Notes: a model not told the origin generated them from the sequence alone. A stretch of DNA of 64,000 nucleotides from Mytilus californianus (GCF_021869535.1 NW_026262668.1:136573635-136637634), one strand, 5' to 3'; shown: positions 12,637 through 23,799, numbered from the stretch's first letter. Translations and numbers: made by a program.

Positions 12637-12826
12637 TTTTTGCCATTGTTATATTATAGTTAGTTTCTGTGTGTGTTACATTTTAATATTGTGTTTTTGT
12701 TGTGTCGTTGTTCTCCTCTTATATTTGATGCGCTTCCCTCAGTTTTAGTTTGTAACCCGAATTTGTTTTTATCTCTATCGATTTATGAGTTTCGAACAGC
12801 GGTATACTACTGTTGCCTTTATTTAT
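12637..12826 (+). repeat. Type A PLE tail
   Basis: Ends with TTCCCTCAGTTTTAGTTTG, TAACCCGAATTTG and GGTATACTACTGTTGCC. It matches the 3' end that follows the PLE reverse transcriptase at 31.1-31.7 kb. No coding part is attached, consistent with a 5'-truncated insertion. The interval 12,139-12,636 holds nothing I recognise. Confidence 0.8.
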
Positions 12827-12835
12827 AAAGAGTCA

Positions 12836-14760
12836 TTTTCAATTGATGATAATTTTGAAGCGCCTGTATGTGTTTGTGTTTTAACGACAATGATGATGAT
12901 GAATAAAATGAAATTTATAAGAGTTGATCGCATTTTGAAAATAAAACAAGGTCAGGTTCCTATTTAAACAGCATGGAATTTCAGAAAATTTAAGTAGACA
13001 TTGTTTTATCGACAAAGATGTCAATCTTAACTGTGCTTAAACAATGTATTTCTTAACATCACCTACAGTGCAGCTTCTATTGTACAAAGATGTTTTTAGA
13101 ATAATCTCTTGTTATTACGACAATGTCATTAAAACAAAACAACTGTGTTCTTTGTACTTGATAGGTCTTTATTATTTCAAAAAAGACTGTTTCGCAGTAC
13201 CTTTCTAAGATTATTAAAACGTCTATTTTTAATCATTTATCAATAAGTTTCAATGATTTTGTTCCAGTTTTTAAAGTTTGTTAATGATATGAAACGAACA
13301 TAACGTGACTTGAATTAAAAATAAACAACTCAGCATATCTGTTCAGGTAAAACGGTGTAGATCTTTTCTTTCAAATACGCGTGATATCATGTTATTTTCA
13401 CTTGGTTTCGCTGTAGAAGATGGTTCATTGAGGCGGGATTTCGAATACTGGACAGGGTTCAATGACGCTTGCTATTGGATACTATTTTGTTGAGATAGCT
13501 GCTGCGTCATTAACTCTTGTAAAGATTGTTCTCAACAATTATAGTTTTTAGATATTCATTCTATGCAAAATACCTTTGCCAATATTTTAACAAAAGAATG
13601 ACTAAATTATCTTCAGGAAATAGAAATTATATAATCTTAAAATTAATACAATAAATATAAGCAGAATAAATATGTTTTAACGGTTTTCTGTATATGTGTT
13701 TCTATGTCAAAATATTTACCTGTATTCTCTGATGTTCAGTTCGAATTCTTTTTGACAGTTCAAAATCACCCTTTTATACCCCCAACCACACTTAAGATTG
13801 CGCGTAATAAAATAGGTCGCTAACGTTCAAGGTTTATAATGTTTATCACTGTCAATAATACGTACATAAATATAGGATAATATAGAAAACAAGCACGATT
13901 TCATCCATCTTGACACCGATTTAGCAATATAAAACAGGTAAATAGCAGTTACTAATGAAACGTAGGAATACAGGTATGAAAAACAAAGACGTTATGCGCA
14001 TACCACATGTTGGCGGAATTTCGTAACGCTAAATCGGCAACTGTCAAATTTTCCGGAAGCGACGTTACGTTGACACAGAGATCTCCTCGCATAATTTAAC
14101 GTTCACAACAACGCCTATCACATATCTTATTTTATCAATATGTAAACACATACTACGGCAGCTTTACTTTTAGCAAAGCCAAAACCTTGAAACACAATGA
14201 CGTGGCGTGTTCTTTGTGATATCTGAACAACGGAAGAAAGGGGTTTCATTCTTTTTTGTCACACATATATACCACAACCTTATTAAACTCAAAATAACCG
14301 AATTAAATTGTAAATAGAGGTTAACAACAAAAAAACATCTTTTGTACTAATTAATCCGGTAAAATATGTTAATGAAGCCTTTTAATTATTTGTGATATTA
14401 AATGTGTTGGATATTTATCAGTATAACAGCGATTTGTGATTTGCTTGATCAGTTTGAAATGTGCATTACGCCACGGGGGATAAGTTCCATACAAATTAAA
14501 ATAAACGTTTTCTTTTCTTATTTCTAAATGATTTTCAAAACAGTAATGTTTTGAACCATACAGAACACTTATGAATTCAGGTATATAATATAATTTTTTA
14601 ACTTCCATAAACGTCTGATAAAGATGAAGTGAAAATAGCAATTGATCGGAAATGTTTACCATGTTCATAAGACGTGACTGATTACAAAACTTTATTAATT
14701 AACTACTCTCTTATTGGACTTAATATGATGAAAACTGCCTATGCAATACAAAAGTGTCAA
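12836..14760. other. No gene recognised; GC-richer patch near 13.97-14.1 kb
   Basis: AT-rich, with a patch of CpG-containing sequence at about 13,970-14,110 (ATGCGCATACC, AACGCTAAATCGG, GAAGCGACGTTACG) roughly 850 bp upstream of the Crypton-derived gene. It could be its old promoter region; that is a guess. The 99-aa minus frame at 14,369-14,668 shows no domain I know. Confidence 0.35.
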
Positions 14761-14837
14761 CTCGGTCAATACAGAATAACTCGGCTAATATAGATGTTTT
14801 TTCTGTATTGGCCGAGTTCCGATCCGGCCAATACAGG
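14761..14837. repeat. GGCCAATACAG motif cluster, left of the Crypton-derived gene
   Basis: Three copies in 77 bases: CTCGGTCAATACAGAATAAC (+), TTCTGTATTGGCCGAG (reverse complement) and CCGGCCAATACAGG (+). The second and third form a small inverted pair. The same word recurs at 17,051-17,102, and I noticed it nowhere else in the window. Confidence 0.7.
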
Positions 14838-16734
14838 ATTTTGGAACTTCCCTAGTTTTTAGTTTGAAATTCACGATGAAGGCAAAGATATGTAAACTGT
14901 CGTCTGCAAGACACTGTCTTTCATTCTACACACAAAAAAAAAAAAATGCCTAAACGCAAAAAAATAACAAACAAGGAGGAAATGATGGACGCATTGGTGG
15001 AAGATATCTTCCGCTATGCAACATTTGCCGAACTTGAGGCGGAGGCAATTAGACACAATGTGACAGGCGTCGCAAACTCTGTACGTTATGAGGAACTTGA
15101 AGTTGAAGTTGAACAACCAACCATGCCACAGACTAACAGGACTGCCCAATTATTACGGGATGATGATCATGACGATGATAACAAAGAAAATGATGAGGAA
15201 AGTGTAGGTAGATTCAAAATATACACCTATGAAGAGACTGATCAATTTCTGGACATCAATAAGAACAAAAACATCGGATCCAAGACCAAAAGCGATGGGA
15301 AAATTGTGAAAGATTTCTTCATATCAGTTGGTGAAATAAGGGATCCAACAGAAATTCCCCCTAATGAACTGGACAGTCTGTTAGCAAGATTCTTTTTGGG
15401 AGTCAGGAAGAGAGACTTGTCAGAATATGAACCAGACAGTCTATATGGGATTCATAAAAGCTTGTATAGATACTTCAGGGATATGAAACTTACTATAAGG
15501 TACATTTATTGATTTATTTAAATCTTATATATCAAAAGTAGCTGCTGATCCTGAGCTACTACGTTTTTTTATGAAGTTTAATAATGCAGCCAGAATACAC
15601 CCCCTCCCCCTATTTTTTCATTTTAGGCTTCTGTAAAAGTGTATTTAATAAAAATGGTTGAACAAATTACAAAATATGTATGAAAAAAGTTTTAAAACAA
15701 TGTTTTTAGTGGAAACACGTACAAAAGGATTTTTGATATGCCTTAATTAAATCTGAATTTTGAAATTTACATTTAATGTGTTTTATAACACTTATATTTT
15801 AGTATAAAAAAGATCCAGAGTTTGCCCACTCAAGACGAGTACTGGAGACAAAAAAGAAATCACTGAAATCCATGGGAAAAGGCAATAAACCAAATAAAGC
15901 TGAGTCCTTGACAAGAGAAGAAATTGGCATCCTTAGGGGGGAAAGGAATTATTGGTACACGTATGTATTACCTTCTTTTCATAAATTTATCGCACTTTTC
16001 CCCAAAAATGCACAAGCTATTCCATTTGTTTGAAACGTCCGTCTGTCGGTGTTGTTTACTAACATCTAAATAATCTCAACCTAATATGGGAGACAAAAGG
16101 CACATTGCATGTATAAAGGTAAGTTGTAGAAAATACTTCACAAATAACATGTAAAAAAATACAGTTTAATGTTGCTGTTGTAACAAAAACAAATAAAATG
16201 AAAATTTACAAGGCACTACTTATTATTTACTAATTCATATTGTGCATTTAAATTGATATAAAATAATGATGTATAGTTCAATGATTGAAGTTGTTATCTA
16301 CTTTTTTTATCTAGAAAATCCAGAAGCACTACTTAATGCAATTTGGCTGAATAATGGTGCATATTTTGGTCTGAGAGGTAGACAGGATCATATTGATATG
16401 TTGTGGGGAGATGTCCTACTTAAAAAAACATCCAGTGGAAAGGAATATTTAGAATTCAATGGTATGTATCATATGCTACTGACATTTTTGGTGATATTTT
16501 TGTTTGCTAAATGAAGTTCTTATTAAAAATATATTCTGCTGTTAGACACATTACCGAAAATGCTGACAAACTTTATCTGACTCAGTTATCAGTAATTGCT
16601 TGCATGCACTAGTATGGATATGTACCAGCTTTAATGTTCCAATACTACAATCTTGACCCAATATCAGATGTTTTTAAAGAACCAAAATCGTATCAACTTG
16701 AAGAAAAGACAAGCTAAATAATGTTTTGTAGACC

Positions 16735-16772
16735 AAAGAACCAATATTGACCGAGGTCAATATTAGTTCTTT
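16735..16772. repeat. 18-bp inverted repeat in the last intron
   Basis: Arms AAAGAACCAATATTGACC (16,735-16,752) and GGTCAATATTAGTTCTTT (16,755-16,772) pair with one mismatch around a 2-base loop. The CCAAT/GACC content echoes the flanking GGCCAATACAG motif. Confidence 0.75.
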
Positions 16773-17050
16773 TGTCCATAAAACCTATTGCAAATAAACT
16801 AACATTTTTATTTTATTTTAGAACGTAGCACTAAAACAAAGAGAGGGGAAAAAGTTTGAGATTACAGACCTGTTCAGTCCAAAGTGTTTTAAGAACTACA
16901 TGCAGGAGAAAAATGTCCAGTACATATTTATAAAGAGTACAGGCGTCATAGGCCTACGGTAGACCAAGATTCTAGATTTTACTTAAGGCCATTAGTGGAA
17001 CCAAAAACAAATATCTGGTTTTCCAAACAATGTATAGGAAAAGACAAGTT

Positions 17051-17102
17051 AGGCCAATACAGCAAGTCTCGGACCAATAACAAGGCCAATACAGAAATAA
17101 CC
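17051..17102 (+). repeat. GGCCAATACAG motif cluster, right of the Crypton-derived gene
   Basis: AGGCCAATACAG at 17,051, CTCGGACCAATAAC at 17,068 and AAGGCCAATACAGAAATAAC at 17,082, all in plus orientation. They begin exactly where homology to DUF3504 stops. Confidence 0.7.
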
Positions 17103-17360
17103 ACGTAGTAATATCATATTATTTATATACCCAAACATTAGAGTCAAAATAGTTTATGTATTTCCAGGACGGCATAATAGATGTAGATTCATTTCATTGA
17201 TCTTTAATATTCTCCAATGTGTATAAAAAGAAAACAACTTCAACGTTTTTTTTTGGATTTGGGGGAGTTTATATGTTTACTTTGTTTGGGTCATTCTCTC
17301 CACTACGAATAATACATTCTTTCTTTCAAACATGAGAGCTTTGGCTGTGTTTTCATGAAC

Positions 17361-17440
17361 GGTTTAAAGGTGTTTTTATATGCGGTTTAAACACTTTGTC
17401 GTGAGCGGTTTAAACATATTATCATGAGAGGTTTAAACAT
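17361..17440 (+). repeat. 23-bp direct repeat, four copies
   Basis: GGTTTAAA(C) recurs at 17,361, 17,383, 17,407 and 17,430, with related TTTTGTCATGAG-type spacers between. Confidence 0.75.
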
Positions 17441-17452
17441 TTTGTCATGGGA

Positions 17453-19166
17453 GTTCCTTTTTTTATTCTTGCACATTTGTTTTCAAATCTTAGCACTGTG
17501 GACACACCAAATAGATAATGTTATTTTTAGTATCTAAAACTAAATCGCTACCAATGCTCATGGCATGTTAGTCACATCGGGTATAATAAGCTAAAAATAA
17601 ACATGTTTGCTTCGCCACTGAAGTTGTTGATACCATGCATTATTAGTTATAGAATAACTAATCGAAGAATACAAATGTAGAAAAATATTCTACGAGTGAC
17701 CGAACAACGCATTAATTCACAAATCTTTAATAATAAGAAATTATACAAAAACTAAGGATCCAACTCCCTCAGTCAACATTGATCTTCAAGTGAGATTGCA
17801 TCAATTGCTTTCAGGGGTTTGATATTTACCGTTTCTGATGGAGGCTTCAATCCAAAAAAATATATTAACAAAAATACCGAAGTAACTTTAAAGCAGTCCT
17901 TCGTTTACAAAGTGTCATTTTTATTCTTTATTTTTTCTCCATACTTTATGTATCACCGATTTGACTTAAGTTTTCATAGTTGATACATAACATGCTGAAA
18001 CATAAATCCAAATTAGAAATAGTCCAAAAGAAACAATTAACAATGCATGGACTCGTGATAATGTATGAGCATTCTTTGCGTATTTTAGACAAGACGCCAT
18101 CTAACTAACTCTCGAGATTACCTCCGAAGACTGCCGATTGTCATTTGACCCCATATTAACATAAATGTAAATATAAATATAAATAGACGGAGAAGCACGC
18201 GGAGTTGTGTAATTACGATTTTTTCCAGGTCTGTTTGATTTCATGTCATAATTTATTTTTAAATGTAAATCATCGGTTTATCTGTATATGGATGATTTCT
18301 TGTAAGTCGAATCGGTCAAAACAATCTTTTTTTTTATGTTGGCTCCATTGTATCAATTTTCAATGTTGACATTCTTTTCTTTTTTCCAATAACTGAACAC
18401 GCTTAGGGCATGCATATCCAATCTTCAGCTAGCTAAAGATCAAGTTAGGGTTACATGAATACGTGTTCAAATGAGATTGAATTATTGACTTGCAAGTCAA
18501 TGATAAATTTGCGATTTTATTGATCTTATTTTGATCAAATAGAACCAAACAAACTGCACATAGGGAATATTCCGCTTTAATAAATATTTGACACCAAAAT
18601 AAATTTAATTTTTTGTTTAAATCGCAGCTGATGCCCCTTTAACATTGTTGTAACCTCATCATGTAACATACCGGGTTTAGCTGGCAATTGAAATTAATCA
18701 GAAATCACCTTTCCTAGATCAATGTTTTTTTTTACAATGGGCAATGATTAACGAAAATCGATATCCACTCATAACAAAATAAATTAGACTAAGACCTGGC
18801 GGCAATTTGACGGACAGCTGTGAAAAAATAATGAACAGATTCCAAACTGGGTACTAGTGACAACAGAGGACATGGTATCGATTGGAATTATAACTACTAC
18901 GTATTTGGAACAATTTGTTACATTTGCATCATGTTTGTTTGTCCTTCACACGTCATTTCTTGACGTCAATCAATTATTAAAATCTAATGTTATCTTGACC
19001 CAAAAGTTGACTATGACATATAGATATGGCCATCCCCTCTCCTGTCCAGCAGTATGTTTGGAATCAGAATCTTTCATAGATTTGACTTTTAATACATTGT
19101 TGTTTTAAAAGAGAAATATAATTTGTTTTATGTTAATGCACTTATTTGCTATAAAATATTCCACAC
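17453..19166. other. No recognised feature
   Basis: AT-rich sequence. The 83-aa plus frame at 18,857 has a hydrophobic start (ITTTYLEQFVTFASCLFVLH) but no domain I recognise and no supporting context. Confidence 0.4.
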
Positions 19167-19402
19167 AAATGCCGAAAATGTTATAATCTGGTCTATAGTG
19201 GCAAAATGTTATAATCTAGTCTATAGTGGCAAAATGTTATAATCTAGTCTATAGTGGCAAAATGTTATAATCTGGTCTATAGTGGCAAAATGTTATAATC
19301 TGGTCTATAGTGGCAAAATGTTATAATCTGGTCTATAATGGCAAAATGTTATAATCTGGTCTATAGTGGCAAAATGTTATAATCTAGTCTATAATGGCAA
19401 AA
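19167..19402 (+). repeat. 28-bp minisatellite, about 8 units
   Basis: Units of AAAATGTTATAATCTGGTCT plus ATAGTGGC, with G/A variation at one site (CTGGTC or CTAGTC) and ATAATGG in two units. Nearly identical copies indicate recent expansion. Confidence 0.95.
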
Positions 19403-19403
19403 A

Positions 19404-19500
19404 CATTACAGGTACCAATTGTACATCACCAGATGCGCATTTCAACAATTAATGAGTTCTCAGTGATGCTCGGACCAAAATGTATAAAAATCCAAAAGCT
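19404..19500 (-). repeat. Hammerhead-like repeat, family 2, degenerate
   Basis: On the minus strand: GAGCATCACTGAGAACTC, then GTTGAAATGCGCATCTGG and a ...GGTACC... stretch. It is a member of the family represented more cleanly at 47.03 kb. The CUGAUGA core is lost (CTGAGAA), so no activity is expected. Confidence 0.5.
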
Positions 19501-20180
19501 CGTACAAACTTTTAAGAGTTGAAGAAATCTAGACCAAAAGTATAGCCAAATCCCGACAGGGAATTAGAGCTATGCATGAGACAAATAGAAGTCCCATCCT
19601 TTTAAGTGATACCTTTTCTGAAATCATTGACGTTTATCTATCAAAATATTTTTTTAAAATAGTGCTTTGTTGCATACTGTTTTAGTAAAATTGCATCACA
19701 ACGTTCTTTCGAGAAAAAAAAGTGTGCAAAACAAATATTGCAATAATTTCAGGACCTTTGTCTGATATGAACATTAACATACAGACTATTAAACAGAAAA
19801 TAACCCACATGACACACTTTTTCGTATAAATCCATTTGAAGGTTGTTTTTGTCTTAAAAAATACATGTAATTGCACAATAATATTCATATTTGAAAAACA
19901 TCTGCGGGCCCATAACGCCAACATGGCTTAGTAAGCATGGAGTGCTAACTAAATACGCAGCAACGTCCGGTCAGAAAGGGGACATTAAATTCGTGTGCCT
20001 CGTGAAATGTTCTCTACGTTTACAACCCTTGCAGGAACATATTCAGGGGTCACGAGTTTCATTTGAATGCATGAACACTGCCATAAAATCAAGTACATCT
20101 AGAAAATATATACTGAGGACGCTACAGACAAATGAAGTTAAGCAGATCAGCTTTGTTAATACTAAACACTAATTTAGATA
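19501..20180. other. Unassigned; a GC-richer block at about 19,895-20,175
   Basis: The block from CTGCGGGCCCATAACGCC to about 20,175 has more GC than its surroundings and stays open on plus for 93 codons, without a known motif. I think it is part of a dispersed repeat (it resembles mussel repeats I remember) rather than a gene. Confidence 0.3.
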
Positions 20181-20184
20181 CACA

Positions 20185-20325
20185 CTTGAAATATTTCGTG
20201 CATCCAAAGCGTTGTTCTGGATTTACGTTCACCAGGAACGCTTAACACTGAACATTTAAAAGCCAAGGATGCGTTAATACGCTGAAATGTTAGGAGTTAT
20301 ATGACCAAAAAGGTCCTCAATAGAA
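20185..20325 (-). repeat. Hammerhead-like repeat, family 3, degenerate
   Basis: The minus strand reads CATCCTTGGCTTTTAAATG, then AAGCGTTCCTGGTGAACG, then AATCCAGAAC and a GGATGCACGAAATA end. CTGGTGA sits where CUGAUGA should be. Sister copies lie at 50.12 kb (minus) and 49.8 kb (plus). Confidence 0.45.
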
Positions 20326-20504
20326 TAGGGCCATATTCATCTTATGCCATATTCATCTAATGTCAACTTTGCCTAAAATATACACTTAAAAGGTACGAAA
20401 TGACTCCATACATTAATATTATGTGCTTTCGCCGTGTGGGCGTAAATATCAGTATTGGATAGTTCCGAATATGCATAAAAACATTGAATACATAAGATAC
20501 ACAC

Positions 20505-21532
20505 ATGTTTTGTGTCTGTTTTGCTGAGTGTGAATTCGCATTGCTATAAGACGTGTCACGGTATTTTTCTATCCAAAATCTATGTATTTAGTTTTGATAT
20601 TATATTTGTTATTCTCATCGGATTTTGTCAAATGTCTTATCGTTTGTAGTTTTAAATCTTATTATTTTTTACTGTTCTATTCCTGTGTTACGGTAAAGAT
20701 AATTAATCACCCAGTTCATTTATAAGATTTTAGTTTGGGTCAACTAAATTTATACGATGTATTTGGTTTACAGTTTGATTTAGAAGAAATACCGACATAG
20801 CTTGATAATACAATTAATTATCTAATTACTACCACAATTGTATATTAATAAGTATTGTAATTTTCATTGTTATTGATACATGTTATATCAGTATTACAAA
20901 CCTAATCTTGAACTCTATCCTATTTTTTGGAAATTTATAGAAATTTATATGTGACGTCACATTGTGCGTCGATCTCTTCGGCTTACATATAATACGTTGT
21001 TCGGCTGTGCCTTTTTTTATGTGCTGATTCAGGTTGTTTTACGTATTCGTTTTTATTCTATAGTTAGTCACCACTTCGGTGTTAACATTTATATCTATTA
21101 TATAGTCATTTTTATAAATTTACGCGCGTCTGGCGTATTAAATTATAAGCCTGGTACCTTTTGGTCGCTATTATTTGTGTGTGTCTCTGTCCTGTATGTT
21201 CTCCCATTTATTTGTATTGTAGTCCTGTCATGTAATCTTGTCATTTTAATGTTATATTTAACATTGCCATAAAAGCGGGAGGTTTGGTTAAACCAGGTTC
21301 AACCCACCATTTTTTTCTTAAAATTTTCTGTACCAAGTCAGGAAAATGGCCATTGTTATATTATAGTTCGTTTCTGTGTGTGTTGCATTTTAGTGTTGTG
21401 TTTCTGTTGTGTCGTTGTTCTCCTCTTATATTTGATGTGTTTCCCTCAGTTTTAGTTTGTAACCCGGATTTGTTTTTTTCTCAATCGATTTATGAATTTC
21501 GAATAGCGGTATACTACTGTTACCTTTATTTA

Positions 21533-21535
<3 letters not shown>
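20505..21535 (+). repeat. 5'-truncated PLE: long type A 3' region, no coding part
   Basis: Starts with GAGTGTGAATTCGCATTGC, paralleling 31,200 downstream of the PLE frame. It ends with a CAGGAAAATGGCCATTGTTA-type stretch, TTCCCTCAGTTTTAGTTTG, TAACCCGGATTTG and GGTATACTACTGTTACC, then a TA microsatellite. At 21,104-21,160 it contains ACGCGCGTCTGGCGTA followed by AGCCTGGTACC, the 3' half of a family 1 hammerhead. The frames at 20,964 and 21,284 are shadows of this repeat. Confidence 0.75.
21104..21160 (+). ncRNA. Half of a hammerhead ribozyme (3' part only)
   Basis: ACGCGCGTCTGGCGTA keeps the stem III hairpin, the GUC cleavage triplet and the 3' strand of stem I. The CUGAUGA half and GAAA are not recognisable upstream, so it cannot cleave. 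Confidence 0.4.

Positions 21536-21562
<27 letters not shown>
21536..21562 (+). repeat. (TA)n microsatellite
   Basis: About 13 TA units immediately after the type A tail; the tail's terminal short repeat is a likely seed. Confidence 0.95.
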
Positions 21563-21565
<3 letters not shown>

Positions 21566-21944
21566 TTAGTTCAATCAGTCGTGTCGCGATAAGTCGTTCG
21601 AGCATGTTATGCCACTTAATGGAAAACATCAGTTCGAGAAATAATTCGGCGGCTATAAGCTGCTAAAGTGGAAAGTTAACTTTACAGCCTTAAATTGAAT
21701 CGTAGAGTATTTTAGTAAAACGATAAAGAGTACCTGTTGAGTGGTCAAAAGACCCAGGCTAAACTTAAATGATATACTATTGGAACAATTCAGTCTTTAC
21801 TCCGAACGTAAGATACAGAATATATAAACAAAGTAATATTAGCATTGAAAATCTAAAAGGCCAATAAATTTGATTTAAGTTAGGTATTTCATGACCCCGT
21901 CTTACTTAATTATTATTTAATTACAAATTTGCATGCTTTCTCAA

Positions 21945-22225
21945 AGGTGGAGGTTTGATAATAGCCATTATTTTGCCCCTGAAATTGCAAAATTGAAACT
22001 TCTGAATGAGGCTATGTTTGCAGTGATTACATTTGTGCACTGAATGCAAGAAGTTTGATGTCCAAATGCAAATATGTAAGACAAAATTCAAACCTAAAAA
22101 TACTGATTTCCTACAGACTAATGTTTTATGAACATCTGTAGTAAGTCATTTGATAGATATATAATACTTTTTAATTTTAAAATTGAAGGGAACAAAACAG
22201 GGGCCTGATCATTCCTTCTTTTTAA
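21945..22225 (+). repeat. Dispersed repeat R5
   Basis: ATTTTGCCCCTGAAATTGCA and, about 200 bases later, TATATAATACTTTTTAATTT, then ATTGAAGGGAACAAAA. The same two blocks in the same order recur at 50,233-50,730 (TTTGGCCCCTGAAATTGCA, AATACTTTTTGATTTGG, TTCAAGGGGACGAAAA) and partly at 51,490. Confidence 0.6.
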
Positions 22226-22272
22226 TGATATTCTCATGTATATAACAAGTTTTATAACAAAATAATACTTAC

Positions 22273-22608
22273 GTAGATCATATACATTGCCAATTTGCAC
22301 ATGAAATCTCCAAAAATCCAGACTGGTGTTGCGTAAAATGAAGCAGTGAAAGGGATTACAACTACAAGAAATGTTAGATCAGCGATAGCTAGGTTAACAA
22401 TGTAGCAATTTGTGGCTGTTGTTTCTCCATTTTTACTCAGTGTGTATATTACCAAACCATTTCCAATCACCCCGAGAATGACGAGTAAAGCCCAAATTGT
22501 TGGAACGATTACGGCATATTCTGGTCGTCCGGTAAAAACTCCTTCCAGCCCTATGCTGACATTTGCGTCAGTTGTGACATCTGTCATCGATAAGTTAACA
22601 TAAAGCAT
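22273..22608 (-). CDS. Class A neuropeptide GPCR, first coding exon (partial)
   Basis: The 112-codon exon starts at MLYVNLSMTD (in-frame ATG at 22,608). The predicted extracellular N-terminus has two N-glycosylation sequons, NLS and NVS. TM1 follows (about residues 31-58, with the N1.50 box GVIGNGLVIY), then TM2 (about 68-90, LAIADLTFLVVVIPF with D2.50). ECL1 reads YATPVWIFGDFMCK with the conserved Trp, and Cys at the TM3 start (the partner of the ECL2 disulphide) is present. The exon stops in phase 0 after MYMIY at a consensus donor GTAAGT (22,272-22,267). The spacing and the GDFMCK box resemble the galanin/allatostatin-A/kisspeptin receptor group; I cannot choose between them. TM3-TM7 must lie on later exons at lower coordinates and I did not find them. 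It is intact with no stops, unlike the mobile-element genes around it. Confidence 0.85.
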
Positions 22609-22624
22609 TATTCTTTTTATCCTT

Positions 22625-23700
22625 GATAAGCAATATATACAACCAATAAATAGTTCTGTTCTGGATGTTTAATTTAAATTTATTGAATTCAATTTGTATA
22701 CAACAGTATTCTGTTTTTTAAAACACAAAACACCACTTCTATGCATTAAATATAAGTACGTAATTGTTGAAAAATGTCTATTTGTTCTGAAGAACAAACA
22801 ATTCGTTATTTCAAAGATGAAATGCTAGATAATTATTCCACTAGTCTGTTGTTTAATTGGCCCTCTTTGATTCGTTTTTGCTAAGTATTGACTCAAAACA
22901 TCTCCTTTTATTCATATACACAAATCAAACAATTTATTTGCAGCTACTTTTCAGCACTGATTAACAAATTACTATTGAACATACTATATACCTTTCCATA
23001 TGATGGCTTCTCTAGCGACAATCACAAATATATTGATTGCAGATATTTATAAGGCAGAATGTGACAATTGTTAATTATCATCCTATCCATTCCATACTAT
23101 TTAATAGTTGCGCCCCTCATTTGCTACCACAGTAGATGTTTATACATATACCATTTATACAACAATTTTAAAATATATAGTTTCCTTATGTTTGTGTGCG
23201 AAATAATTCTTCAGATTTTGTTCCAAAGGTTTTATACGGTTGGATTAAGTCTTAGAAACAACACACATCGTGCTTGGAATTGTTGTGAGCATATTATTTG
23301 TTATAAAGTCCTTAAGACCATTTGTTCACACATAAATCATATCTGTTTTGTTTCAACGTTTTTCTTTCGAGACGAGGATTATTGAAATGATGAAAATCAC
23401 ACTGTGCTTTGTACTGTTACCTTTGGTTTGTTAATAAACTGTAATAAATTTAGAAAGTGTGTATAACAGTCACTTATATCAATAGTAAATATATTTCCCT
23501 GCATTTATTACACATTACAGTGTTTTATATTGGCCTAATTCGTTTTGTGTGGCCTTATAAGATGTTTATAGTTGTTTACAAAATAATGTTATAATTGTGC
23601 AGTTTAGGAATCACTAGAACAATCATAGATACTGATGGAATATTAGAACTTTCTATTTGACTTACATAATAATTGAGGAATGATCATAATCAAAGATGCG
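22625..23700. other. Upstream of the GPCR exon, nothing recognised
   Basis: AT-rich DNA that would hold the promoter or 5' exons of the receptor. I see no convincing TATA or initiator. The 105-aa plus frame at 23,068 lacks known motifs. Confidence 0.35.
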
Positions 23701-23720
23701 TAATTTAAACTTCTACAATG

Positions 23721-23799
23721 TTCTAGAAGTTTCCTTTCTACATTTTTCTTGGAGTTTCCCTTCTACAGTGTTCTAGAAGTGACAACTATATATATAGAC
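23721..23799 (+). promoter_or_regulatory. Heat-shock-element-like sites and TATA box
   Basis: TTCTAGAAGTTTC (23,721-23,733) is a perfect three-unit heat shock element (TTC-nn-GAA-nn-TTC). Further TTTC and TTC boxes follow, then TTCTAGAA at 23,771. ACTATATATATAGAC at about 23,786-23,799 would serve as a TATA box. No coding frame follows in the next 500 bases, so this may be the promoter of a non-coding unit or the LTR of a lost element. Confidence 0.35.

Larger units (their letters stand above)
14946..17108 (+). pseudogene. Crypton-derived DUF3504 (tyrosine-recombinase-like) gene, broken
   Basis: Four exons fit canonical sites: 14,946-15,499 (donor GTACAT), 15,803-15,960 (TTTTAG / GTATGT), 16,315-16,461 (TCTAG / GTATGT) and 16,822 to the stop at 17,106. 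Exon 1 starts MPKRKKITNKEEMMD, carries an acidic stretch (DDDHDDDNKENDEE) and ends in VKDFFISVGEIRDPTEIPP and YEPDSLYGIHKSLYRYF. Exon 2 reads KDPEFAHSRRVLETKKKSLK and GKGNKPNKAESLTREE; exon 3 reads NPEALLNAIWLNNGAYFGLR and DHIDMLWGDVLL; exon 4 reads AGEKCPVHIYKEYRRHRP and DSRFYLRPLVEPKTNIWFS. This order matches DUF3504 proteins (ZMYM2/QRICH1/KCTD1 group), known Crypton derivatives. Lesions: a one-base loss in the A-run at exon 2's start, TGA at 16,857 and TAA at 16,890. The catalytic HxxR...Y end is missing; the frame is replaced by GGCCAATACAG repeats at 17,051. The exon 2-3 junction is also out of frame. Confidence 0.85.

Noticed and set aside
14369..14668. Possible downstream exon of the GPCR on minus
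   Set aside because: No TM helices or GPCR motifs; composition and position do not fit.
22252..22272. Extension of the GPCR frame past 22,273 (VSIILL)
   Set aside because: The GTAAGT donor begins here; the extra residues are intron read-through and TM3 motifs do not follow.
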